From NCBI RefSeq assembly GCF_041435215.1, contig NZ_CP108394.1, positions 8,680,001-8,744,000 on the forward strand: DNA of 64,000 nucleotides, read 5' to 3'. A program made the position numbers and the translations under genes. Position 1 is the first letter of the stretch. Each line of letters starts with the position of its first letter. A model generated the notes under the pieces. It was not told where the DNA came from. It did not search any database and worked only from the letters and a program-made list of their open reading frames with translations. Of this stretch, positions 17,021 to 24,728 are shown one piece after another. Source of the stretch: Streptomyces sp. NBC_01314 (lineage in GTDB: Bacteria; Actinomycetota; Actinomycetes; Streptomycetales; Streptomycetaceae).

Positions 17021-18910
17021 ATGACCGCGCCGCACGTGTCGACCGCCGATCACTCGACGCTCCCGCCCACCGATCTCCTCCTCTCCCCCCTCACCGGCTG
17101 GACCCGCGCCCACTGGGAAGCCGTCGCCGATCGGCTGCTCGACGGGCTGGTGCCGTACGCGTCGCCGGGGCTGGCCCAGTACCGGCTGCCCGGGCGGGCC
17201 AGTCACTCCGGGCCCCTGTCCGACGGGCTGGAGGGGTTCGCCCGCTCCTTCCTGCTCGCGGCCTTCCGGATCGCGGGTTCGGGCGGACGGGTCTCCCCGG
17301 CCCTGATCGAGCGGTACGCGGCCGGGCTCGCCGCCGGGACCGATCCGCGCGGCGGCGCCGAGCGGTGGCCGGCGATCACGGACCGGGCGCAGCCCATGGT
17401 GGAGGCCGCGTCGATCGCGATCGCCCTGCACGAGACCCGCCCGTGGCTGTGGGACCACCTCGACGACGCCGTACGCGGGCGGATCGCCGACTGGCTGGGC
17501 GGATTCGTCGGAGCCGATGTCAACGACTCCAACTGGCGGCTCTTCCAGGTGATCACCGAGGAGTTCCTCGCCTCGGTAGGCGCCCCGCACAGCCGCGCCG
17601 AGATCGACGCGGGGCTCGCCCGGCTGGAGGACTGGTACCGGGGCGACGGCTGGTACACGGACGGCGACGGACGGAAGTTCGACTACTACAACGGCTGGGC
17701 GCTGCACCTGTATCCGGTGCTGTGGGCGCGGATCGCGGGCCCCCGGGCGGACGCGGGGCTGGTGGCCCGGCATCGCGGGCGGCTGCGTGAGTTCCTCGGC
17801 GCCCACCAGCACTTCTTCGGCGCCGACGGGGCACCGGTGCACCAGGGCCGCTCGCTCACCTACCGCTTCGCGACCGCCGCCCCGCTGTGGGCGGGCGCCC
17901 TCGCGGACGCCACGCCCCTGCCGCCAGGCCGCACCCGCAGGCTCGCCTCCGGTGCCCTGAAGCACTTCGCGGAGCGGGGCGTGCCCGACGAGCGAGGTCT
18001 GCTCACGCTCGGCTGGTACCGGCCCTTCCTCCCCGTCACCCAGCGCTACTCGGGCCCCGCCTCCCCGTACTGGGCGAGCAAGGCCTTCCTCGGCCTCCTC
18101 CTGCCCGCGAGCCACCCCGTGTGGACCGCGCCGGAGGAGCCCGCGCCCATCGACACGGCCGACATCACGCTCGCCCTGCCCGGCCCCGGCTGGCTGCTGC
18201 ACTCCACCGCGGCCGACGGGCTCGTACGGCTCGTCAACCACGGCAGCGACCGGTTGCCGCCCCCGCCCGCGCCCGCCGACGACAGCCCGCACTACTCCCG
18301 GCTCGCCTACTCCAGCGCCACGGCACCGGAGACCCCGCCACCTCCGGAGGCCGGCCCCGACAACCACCTCGCCCTGCTCGCCCCCGACGGGACGCCCTCC
18401 CCGCGAGGCCGTATCCATCCCCTGGGCGTCGGGGGCCGCCGCGCCGCGTCCCGGTACGGCGACGGCACCGAGACGGTCAGCGTGGTGCACGGCCCCTGGG
18501 AGGTGAGGGCGCACCGCTTCGAGACCCCGACCGGCACGCCCGTACGGGAAGGGGGGTGGGCCGTGGCCGACGATGCGGAGCCGTCTGTGGAGTTGTCGGG
18601 TCCGGGCTGGGCCCTCGCCCGCCGCGCGGACGGTCTGACCAGCGTGATCGTGGGCCTGCACGGCTGGGGCGACGGGCCCGGAGCCGTGGCCCGGGCCGTC
18701 GGCGCGAACGCGTACGGGAACCATTCGGCGACACCCGTACTGCGAGGGCCCGCCGGCAGCGGCCCGGTCCTGGTCACCCTCGTCATGCTCAGCGGCGACC
18801 CGCGCGCCCCCCACACGGGGGCGAGCGCGACGGTCGACGCCGCCGGGGACGTGGACATCCGCTTCCCGGACGGCACCCGGGAACGGGTGTGCTGGAACGA
18901 ACTGCCTTAG
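17021..18910 (+). CDS. DUF2264 domain protein
   Basis: 629 aa. The N-terminal two thirds match the DUF2264 alpha/alpha-toroid pattern (ETRPWLWDHLDD, NWRLFQVITEEFL, YRGDGWYTDGDGRKFDYYNGWALHLYP, YWASKAFLGLLLP); the last third is beta-rich with conserved Trp/His, as in heparinase-like polysaccharide lyases. There is no signal peptide, so it acts in the cytosol. It sits after a sugar importer and LacI gene, which suggests it degrades the imported oligosaccharide; the chemistry is not proven for this family. ATG 17021 with CGGAGGAT upstream. A hairpin follows at 18918. Confidence 0.87.
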   Translation: MTAPHVSTADHSTLPPTDLLLSPLTGWTRAHWEAVADRLLDGLVPYASPGLAQYRLPGRASHSGPLSDGLEGFARSFLLAAFRIAGSGGRVSPALIERYAAGLAAGTDPRGGAERWPAITDRAQPMVEAASIAIALHETRPWLWDHLDDAVRGRIADWLGGFVGADVNDSNWRLFQVITEEFLASVGAPHSRAEIDAGLARLEDWYRGDGWYTDGDGRKFDYYNGWALHLYPVLWARIAGPRADAGLVARHRGRLREFLGAHQHFFGADGAPVHQGRSLTYRFATAAPLWAGALADATPLPPGRTRRLASGALKHFAERGVPDERGLLTLGWYRPFLPVTQRYSGPASPYWASKAFLGLLLPASHPVWTAPEEPAPIDTADITLALPGPGWLLHSTAADGLVRLVNHGSDRLPPPPAPADDSPHYSRLAYSSATAPETPPPPEAGPDNHLALLAPDGTPSPRGRIHPLGVGGRRAASRYGDGTETVSVVHGPWEVRAHRFETPTGTPVREGGWAVADDAEPSVELSGPGWALARRADGLTSVIVGLHGWGDGPGAVARAVGANAYGNHSATPVLRGPAGSGPVLVTLVMLSGDPRAPHTGASATVDAAGDVDIRFPDGTRERVCWNELP

Positions 18911-18917
18911 GAGCAAC

Positions 18918-18948
18918 GGCCGCTGACAATCTCTCAGGATCAGCGGCC
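18918..18948 (+). terminator. Hairpin after the DUF2264 gene
   Basis: 9-bp stem GGCCGCTGA/TCAGCGGCC with a 13-base loop, eight bases after the stop codon. It probably ends the sugar module; no U-tract. Confidence 0.65.
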
Positions 18949-19039
18949 CCCTGAGGAGCAGCGACCCCTCAGGGGCGATGGCCGAAGTGACGATTTCGCC
19001 GAACCCCGTGACTCCCTGACGTGGTTGAGCCCCTTCCGC

Positions 19040-20116
19040 TCAGCGGTCCGCCAGCGTCATCGCCCGGTCCAGTGCCTGGAGGAAACCGTTGACCGTGACC
19101 CGGTCGCGGACCGCCAGGCGCAGCCATTCCTCGTCCAGCCCAGGGAAGGTGTCGCCGCGACGGACGGCGAAGCCGAGGCTGCGCAGATGCCGTCGTACGG
19201 CGGTCGCGCGGGGCAGCCGGATCAGTACGAACGGGCCCTCGGCGGGCTCGGCCACGACGAGGCCGTCGGGGCCGAACTCCCGCAGCCCGGCGACCAGATG
19301 GGCCCGGTCGGCGGTGATCCGGCCGGCCGCGTCGGCCGCCTCCGCCAGCGCCCGGTCCGACACGCAGGCCTCGGCCGCCGCGAGGGCGGGAGTCGACACC
19401 GGCCACAGGGGCTGGGCGCGTTCCAGTTCGGTGATCGTCCCCGGGTCGGCGAGGACGTAGCCGATCCGCAGGCCGGCCAGCCCCCAGGTCTTGGTGAGGC
19501 TGCGCAGGACGACGAGGCCGGGCACGTCCGTCCGGCCGGCCAGCGCCTCACGCTCGCCGGGCACCGCGTCCATGAACGCCTCGTCGACCACCAACGTCCG
19601 CCCCGGCCGGGCCAGTCGGGCGATGGACGCCGCCGGGTGCAGCACCGAGGTGGGGTTGGTCGGGTTGCCGATGACGACCAGGTCCGCGTCGTCCGGCACG
19701 GCCGCCGGGTCCAGCCGGAAGCCGTCCGATTCCCGCAGCAGCACCCGGTCCACGGTGTGCCCGGCGTCCCGCAGTGCGGCCTCCGGTTCCGTGAACTGCG
19801 GGTGCACGACCACGGGTTGACGGGCCTTCAGGGCGCGGGCGAGCAGCACGAAGGCCTCGGCGGCTCCGGCCGTGAGCAGCACCCGGTCCGTAGGCAGCCC
19901 GTGCCGGGCAGCCACCGCCTCACGGGCGGCCCGCCCGTCGGGGTAGGCGGCCAGCCCGGTCAGCGACCCGGCTATCCGCTCCCGCAGCCAGGCGGGCGGT
20001 GTGTCGGACCGGACGTTCACGGCGAGATCGATGAGCCTCGCCCCGTCGTCCCGCACCTCGGCGTCGCCGTGATGCCGCAGGTCGTGCTTGCTCCCGGAGT
20101 CGGATTCAGTGTGCAT
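19040..20116 (-). CDS. cobC: CobC/CobD-type PLP enzyme, threonine-phosphate decarboxylase-like (Rv2231c family)
   Basis: 358 aa class I/II aminotransferase-fold protein. It shows LDLAVN-like LIDLAVNVRSDTPP, GAAEAFVLLARAL, GNPTNPTSV, the cofactor Asp in LVVDEAFMD, and PLP lysine in LRSLTKTWGLAGLRIGY. In cobalamin synthesis this family makes the aminopropanol arm. ATG 20116 lies inside the last codons of the upstream cbiX-like gene (11-base overlap), so the two are coupled. A longer open extension upstream is the out-of-frame shadow of that gene. The exact role (CobC versus CobD naming) varies between organisms. Confidence 0.83.
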   Translation of the reverse strand: MHTESDSGSKHDLRHHGDAEVRDDGARLIDLAVNVRSDTPPAWLRERIAGSLTGLAAYPDGRAAREAVAARHGLPTDRVLLTAGAAEAFVLLARALKARQPVVVHPQFTEPEAALRDAGHTVDRVLLRESDGFRLDPAAVPDDADLVVIGNPTNPTSVLHPAASIARLARPGRTLVVDEAFMDAVPGEREALAGRTDVPGLVVLRSLTKTWGLAGLRIGYVLADPGTITELERAQPLWPVSTPALAAAEACVSDRALAEAADAAGRITADRAHLVAGLREFGPDGLVVAEPAEGPFVLIRLPRATAVRRHLRSLGFAVRRGDTFPGLDEEWLRLAVRDRVTVNGFLQALDRAMTLADR

Positions 20117-21047
20117 GGGAGTGCGCGTGTCCCCACTGGTGATGATCGTGGCCCTGCTGACCGTCGTCGTCCGGATGGACGCGCGGCTGTCGCGGCAGCC
20201 CCGAGGCGTTCTCGACGCCGGGCGGGGTGCCGCCGTGGGCGGAGCGGTCGTACGCATCGCGGTTCATGTGCGGGTCGCCCTCCAGCGCCTCCCGGTACCG
20301 CTCCACGACCAGATCGAGCAGCTCCGGCTCCGGTCCGATGACATCGGCCGACCGTACATCGATCTCCGGACGAGCGGCAGCCCAGCCCTCGGTCTGCTGC
20401 CGCACCCGGTCCGCCGGCCCGCCGGTCAGCGGGAAGTACGGCAGCACGACGATCCGCCGCGCGCCCAGCTTCACGCACCGGTCGAGACCGCTCGGCACGT
20501 CCGGCGCCGCCAGCGACACGAACGCCGTCTCCACGCCCGCGTACCCGCGCCCCTCCCACAACAGCCGGGCCGCCCTGTGCACCTCGGCGTTGGCCCCGGG
20601 GTCGGTGGACCCGTGCCCGACGAGCAGCACGGTCACATCGGCCCGGTCACCCGGCGTACGCGGCGCGGGCGACCCCAGTGCCTCCTCCGTCCGCCGCTCC
20701 AGGAGGTTCAGCAGGGCAGGGTGCGGGCCCGGCGGACGCCCGCACGTGTACGAGATCGCCGGGTGCCGCTCCCGCACGAGGGCCAGCGCCGCCGTCACGT
20801 CCCGCTCGGCCCGCCCGGTGGGCTCCGACGTCAGCGGGACCACGGCGAACCGTCGTACCCCCCGCTCCGCCAGCTCGTCCACGGCCTCGCCCAGCGACGG
20901 CCGGGACGGCCCGACGAAGCCGCCCACGACGGGCAGCCCGGGATGGCGGTGCCCCAGCTCGCGCAGTAAGCCGCGGAAGGCCTCGGCCCCGGCATCGTCC
21001 CGGGTGCCATGACCGGCGATGAGCAGGGCGGGCGGCGGGGTGGTCAC
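20106..21047 (-). CDS. cbiX: CbiX-type sirohydrochlorin cobaltochelatase with a His-rich tail
   Basis: 313 aa with two tandem CbiX halves. The first active-site His is in LIAGHGTRDDAG (about residue 13), the second half in LLVGHGSTDPGAN; metal-site residues include HRAARLL and LPYFPLTGG. The family inserts cobalt into sirohydrochlorin early in the anaerobic-type B12 route. The last 25 residues are rich in His and Asp (HDHHQWGHAHSHAH), likely binding or storing the metal. ATG 21047 overlaps the stop of the upstream gene by 4 bases. Confidence 0.88.
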   Translation of the reverse strand: MTTPPPALLIAGHGTRDDAGAEAFRGLLRELGHRHPGLPVVGGFVGPSRPSLGEAVDELAERGVRRFAVVPLTSEPTGRAERDVTAALALVRERHPAISYTCGRPPGPHPALLNLLERRTEEALGSPAPRTPGDRADVTVLLVGHGSTDPGANAEVHRAARLLWEGRGYAGVETAFVSLAAPDVPSGLDRCVKLGARRIVVLPYFPLTGGPADRVRQQTEGWAAARPEIDVRSADVIGPEPELLDLVVERYREALEGDPHMNRDAYDRSAHGGTPPGVENASGLPRQPRVHPDDDGQQGHDHHQWGHAHSHAH

Positions 21048-21817
21048 GATGTCTCCTCGGAAGTGACGGCATTGGTTGAGGCGGAAGCTGGGTGCGGGTG
21101 CGGGTGCGGGTGCGGGTGCGGGTGCGGGTGCGAAGCGGAACGCGGTTGGTGCGGGACGGCGTTCATGGGTGGGTCGGCGGTGGTCACCGTCGTCCCGAGC
21201 GTCCCGGCGTCCACCGAGCCGCCGTGTCTCCCACAGCCACAGCCACAGCCACCGTCTCTGTCTCTGTCACGGCCTCGGTCTTGCTCTTGCTCTTGCTCTT
21301 GGTCCTGGTTTTGCTCTTGGTCACGACGATCATCATGCCGACCGGCGCCGGGGCCGGCGAAGTCAGGGCCCGTAGACCGGCTCGACTCGTCCGGCAGCGA
21401 CGCGTCCCGCACCGCACCGGCCGACGCGACGGCACACGTCACCCTCGCCGATCGTCCGTCCAGCGGCTCCGACTTCCGCTTGGGCACGAGGAGTCGGCCG
21501 CCGCTCACCAGCGCGGCGGCCTCCGCGACGGACGGGGTGGCGACGGAGGCGAGGGGCGCGTCGGAGGGGTTCGGCACCTCCACCGTGGCCAGTTCCTCGG
21601 CGGAGTAGGTGACCAGGGGAACGCCGAGGCGTTCGGCGGCCCGGACGATGCCGGGTTCGTCGGCCTTGGCGTCGACGGTGGCGAGCACGGCGACCGACCC
21701 GGGCGAGAGACCGGCGTCCCGCAGGGCGCCCTCGATCAGGCAGAGGATCTCCGCCACCGGCGCGCCTCTGGAGGCGCCCACACCGATGACGAGGGAGCCG
21801 AGCAGATGGTCAGCCAC
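21044..21817 (-). CDS. CobE/CbiG C-terminal domain protein with dipeptide-repeat metal-binding tail
   Basis: 257 aa. Residues 1-130 match the CbiG C-terminal/CobE fold (VIGVGASRGAPVAEI, VAVLATVDAKADEPG, EVPNPSDAPLASVATPSVAEAAAL, RVTCAVASAG), used in opening the corrin delta-lactone. The remaining half is extraordinary: acidic/Gln repeats (QDQEQEQEQ), DRDRDR, a GCGCGCG block and seven consecutive His-Pro pairs. Cys-Gly and His-Pro blocks could bind cobalt, nickel or zinc (inference). Start is GTG 21817. The downstream cbiX gene overlaps and also has a His-rich tail. Confidence 0.82.
   Translation of the reverse strand: MADHLLGSLVIGVGASRGAPVAEILCLIEGALRDAGLSPGSVAVLATVDAKADEPGIVRAAERLGVPLVTYSAEELATVEVPNPSDAPLASVATPSVAEAAALVSGGRLLVPKRKSEPLDGRSARVTCAVASAGAVRDASLPDESSRSTGPDFAGPGAGRHDDRRDQEQNQDQEQEQEQDRGRDRDRDGGCGCGCGRHGGSVDAGTLGTTVTTADPPMNAVPHQPRSASHPHPHPHPHPHPHPASASTNAVTSEETS
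21091..21132. repeat. GGTGCG hexanucleotide repeat, seven units, encoding (His-Pro)7
   Basis: Seven perfect copies of GGTGCG. Read on the minus strand they give alternating His and Pro codons at the end of the CobE-like protein. Confidence 0.93.
21231..21322. repeat. Further hexanucleotide tracts in the CobE-like gene
   Basis: A CCACAG tract (encoding Gly-Cys repeats), a short GTCTCT tract (Asp-Arg repeats) and a CTCTTG tract (Gln-Glu repeats) follow one another. Each is six bases per unit, keeping frame. Confidence 0.85.
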
Positions 21818-21825
21818 TGCAGAGC

Positions 21826-21895
21826 CCCGTAAGGGGCGCCGGGCTGCGGCAGAGGCGGCTCCGCCGCGTGGGCGCGACCAGCCACGACGAATCCG
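21826..21895. repeat. Dispersed intergenic repeat between the CobE-like and ZIP genes
   Basis: CCCCGTAAGGGGCG core, CGGCTCCGCCGCGTGGGCGCG middle, then GACCAGCCACGAC end. It is the most complete of the copies in this window and links the differing halves of the copies at 10638 and 16905. Confidence 0.75.
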
Positions 21896-21977
21896 CGGTC
21901 AGAACCCGGCCTCCCCACTCCGCACTCGCTCGGGGCGCCGCAGCCGACAGCCCCCGCTCTTCCGGTAGCAAGTACGC

Positions 21978-22706
21978 ATGGCGGTCTTCGTAGCACTCGG
22001 CGCGTTCCTGATGACGCTGGTCGGCGGCTGGACGGCACAACGGGTGACGGACCGCCGTCACCTGGTGCTGGGCCTGGCCGGCGGCCTGATGCTGGGCGTG
22101 GTCGGCCTCGACCTGCTCCCCGAGGCACTGGAGGCAGCCGGCGGCGAGATCTTCGGCGTACCGGCGGCGCTGCTGCTGTTCGTCGCCGGCTTTCTCCTGG
22201 CCCACCTGGTGGAACGCCTGCTGGCCGTACGCCAGGCGGCGCACGGCGGGGAGGAGAACAACGGCCGTACGCCCCAGGTGGGTCTGACGGCCGCCGCCGC
22301 GATGGTCGGGCACAGCGCCATGGACGGCGTCGCGATCGGCGCGGCCTTCCAGATCGGCGAGGGCATGGGCATCGCGGTCGCGCTCGCGGTGATCGCCCAC
22401 GACTTCGCGGACGGCTTCAACACCTACACGCTGACGAGCCTCTACGGCAACGCCCGCCGCCGTGCGCTCGCGATGCTGTTCGCGGACGCGGCGGCCCCGG
22501 TGGTCGGAGCCGCCTCCACCCTGCTGTTCACGATCCCGGAGGGCCCCCTCGGCTGCTACCTCGGCTTCTTCGGCGGCGCGTTGCTCTACCTCGCCGCCGC
22601 CGAGATCCTCCCCGAGGCCCACCACGAACACCCGGCCCGCTCCACCCTGCTGTGCACCGTCGCCGGAGCGGCCTTCATCTGGCTGGTGGTGGGCGTGGCG
22701 GAGTGA
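21978..22706 (+). CDS. ZIP-family divalent metal transporter
   Basis: 242 aa with about eight membrane helices. The metal-binding ZIP motifs are present: VGHSAMDGVAIGAAF in the fourth helix region and IAHDFADGFNTYTLT in the fifth; a His-containing EAHHEHP lies near the C-terminus. ZIP carriers bring Zn, Mn, Fe or Co into the cytosol. It stands between two cobalamin gene groups, divergent from the CobE-like gene, so cobalt uptake for B12 is a reasonable inference. Start ATG 21978 (MAVFVALGAFLMTL). Confidence 0.9.
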   Translation: MAVFVALGAFLMTLVGGWTAQRVTDRRHLVLGLAGGLMLGVVGLDLLPEALEAAGGEIFGVPAALLLFVAGFLLAHLVERLLAVRQAAHGGEENNGRTPQVGLTAAAAMVGHSAMDGVAIGAAFQIGEGMGIAVALAVIAHDFADGFNTYTLTSLYGNARRRALAMLFADAAAPVVGAASTLLFTIPEGPLGCYLGFFGGALLYLAAAEILPEAHHEHPARSTLLCTVAGAAFIWLVVGVAE

Positions 22707-22750
22707 GCGGGAGGGCGCGAAGCCGACCGGGGCTCCGACCGGGCCGCCGC

Positions 22751-24124
22751 TCATGAGGTCCGGCATCTCTCCACGAACCGCCGGGCGACACCGGGCTCGG
22801 CCGCCCAGTGCGTGTGCAGATAACTCGCGTGCACCCCTTGCTGCACGAACCCCTCGACCCGCGGCCGTGGGCTGCGTACCCCCCAGGCGGGAGCCGGTCC
22901 GGCCCCCGGCTCGACGACCGTCCGGTGGAATTCGTGCGCCCGCATCCGGGTCCCGGCCGGCGCGAGCACGCTGTCGCCGACGGCCACGGCGTCCCGGTAT
23001 CCGAGGGTCAGCCGCTCATCCATCCGTGCCGTCGCGTCGAGCACCCCGCACATGGGCCGCCCGTCCAGCTCCCGGCACAGGTAGAGCAGTCCGGCGCACT
23101 CGGCGGCCACCGGAGCCCCGCCGAACGCCAGCTCGGCGACCGCCTTCCGCAGCGGCTCGTTGGCGGACAGTTCGGCGGCGTACATCTCGGGGAACCCGCC
23201 GCCGATCACCAACCCGCCTGTTCCGTCAGGCAGTTGCTCGTCGCGCAGGGGGTCGAAGACGACGACCTCGGCGCCGGCGGCGGTCAGCAGCTCGGCGTGC
23301 TCGGCATAGGAGAAGGTGAACGCGGGCCCACCGGCCACGGCGACCACCTCCCGCCTGTCCGTGGGGTCGGCGACGGGCGGCTCCCACGCCGTACCCGACA
23401 GCGCCCCCGCGCTGCGGGCGAGCGCGACGAGCGCCTCCAGATCGCACCCCGCCCGTACCTGCGCGGCCATCGCCGCCACGGCCTCCACCGCCGCGCGTCG
23501 TCGCTCGGCGACCGGTACCAGTCCCAGATGCCGGGACGGCGTGTCCACCTGAGGGGCTCGCCGCAGCACCCCCAGCACGGGCACACCGGTCGACTCCAGG
23601 GCGTCCCGCAGCAACTCCTCGTGCCGGTCGGAGGCGACCTTGTTGAGGATCACGCCCCCCATCCACACCTCGGGGTCCCAGGAGGCGAAGCCGTGCACCA
23701 GCGCCGCCACCGACCGTGACTGCGACGAGGCGTCCACGACCAGCACCACCGGCGCCCGCAGCAGCTTCGCCACATGCGCGGTGGACGCCAACTCCCCCTG
23801 GCCCGAAGCCCCGTCGTACATCCCCATCACACCCTCGACGACGGCTATGTCGCACCCGCGCGCCCCGTGCGCGAAGAGCGGCGCGACCAGATCCGGTCCG
23901 CACAGATACGCGTCGAGGTTCCGCCCCACCCGCCCGCTCGCGAGCGCGTGATAGCCGGGGTCGATGTAGTCCGGCCCCACCTTGTGCGGGGACACGGCGA
24001 GCCCCCGCTCGGTGAGCGCGGCCATCAGCCCCGTGGCGACGGTGGTCTTGCCGCTGCGCGAGGAGGGCGCGCCGATGACCAGCCGGGGGACGGAGGGCAG
24101 GGGAGTGGAAAGGGAGGAGGTCAC
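22751..24124 (-). CDS. cobB: Cobyrinic acid a,c-diamide synthase
   Basis: 457 aa. N-terminal ATP-binding domain with GAPSSRSGKTTVATG and KVGPDYIDPGYH; VVEGVMGMYDG; C-terminal class I glutamine amidotransferase domain with nucleophile Cys in AAECAGLLYLC and His in HTHWAAEP. It amidates the a and c carboxylates of (hydrogeno)cobyrinate using glutamine and ATP. GTG 24124 starts 4 bases after the cobO stop, so it is the last gene of the cobD-cobQ-chelatase-cobO-cobB operon. Naming: CbiA in anaerobic-pathway organisms. Confidence 0.94.
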   Translation of the reverse strand: MTSSLSTPLPSVPRLVIGAPSSRSGKTTVATGLMAALTERGLAVSPHKVGPDYIDPGYHALASGRVGRNLDAYLCGPDLVAPLFAHGARGCDIAVVEGVMGMYDGASGQGELASTAHVAKLLRAPVVLVVDASSQSRSVAALVHGFASWDPEVWMGGVILNKVASDRHEELLRDALESTGVPVLGVLRRAPQVDTPSRHLGLVPVAERRRAAVEAVAAMAAQVRAGCDLEALVALARSAGALSGTAWEPPVADPTDRREVVAVAGGPAFTFSYAEHAELLTAAGAEVVVFDPLRDEQLPDGTGGLVIGGGFPEMYAAELSANEPLRKAVAELAFGGAPVAAECAGLLYLCRELDGRPMCGVLDATARMDERLTLGYRDAVAVGDSVLAPAGTRMRAHEFHRTVVEPGAGPAPAWGVRSPRPRVEGFVQQGVHASYLHTHWAAEPGVARRFVERCRTS

Positions 24125-24128
24125 GACG

Positions 24129-24728
24129 TCACCACTCGATGCCCCGCTGGCCCTTCTGGCCCGCGTCCATGGGGTGCTTGACCTTCGACATGTCGGTCAC
24201 GAGGTCCGCGAAGTCGACGAGCTTCTCCGGCGCGTTCCGCCCGGTGATCACGACATGCTGGGTTCCCGGCCGGTCCCGCAGCACCTCGATGACCTCGTCG
24301 GTGTCGATCCACCCCCAGTGCAGGGGGTACGCGAACTCGTCCAGCACATACAGCTTGTACGTCTCGGCCGCCAGGTCCCGCTTGACCTGCTCCCAGCCCT
24401 CCCGGGCCTTGTCCTCGTTGTCCATCTGCCCGTCGCGCTGCACCCACGACCAGCCCTCGCCCATCTTGTGCCAGTCGACGGACCCGCCCTCACCGGACGC
24501 CCCGAGCACCCGCAGCGCGTTCTCCTCGCCGACCTTCCACTTCGCCGACTTGACGAACTGGAACACCCCGATCGGCCACCCCTGGTTCCAGGCGCGCAGC
24601 GCGAGCCCGAACGCGGCGGTGGACTTGCCCTTGCCCACGCCCGTGTGCACGAACACCAGCGGACGATTCCGGCGCTGACGAGTCGTCAGTCCGTCGTCGG
24701 GTACGACACTCGGCTGTCCTTGCGGCAT
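24129..24728 (-). CDS. cobO: Cob(I)yrinic acid a,c-diamide adenosyltransferase
   Basis: 199 aa, standard CobO/CobA length. P-loop HTGVGKGKSTAAFG, then GWPIGVFQFVK and WSWVQRD, and a Walker B-like YVLDEFAYPLHWGW; C-terminal VKHPMDAGQKGQRGIEW is highly typical. It transfers the adenosyl group from ATP to the corrin cobalt. It starts directly after the chelatase stop (no gap) and ends 4 bases before cobB. Confidence 0.96.
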   Translation of the reverse strand: MPQGQPSVVPDDGLTTRQRRNRPLVFVHTGVGKGKSTAAFGLALRAWNQGWPIGVFQFVKSAKWKVGEENALRVLGASGEGGSVDWHKMGEGWSWVQRDGQMDNEDKAREGWEQVKRDLAAETYKLYVLDEFAYPLHWGWIDTDEVIEVLRDRPGTQHVVITGRNAPEKLVDFADLVTDMSKVKHPMDAGQKGQRGIEW

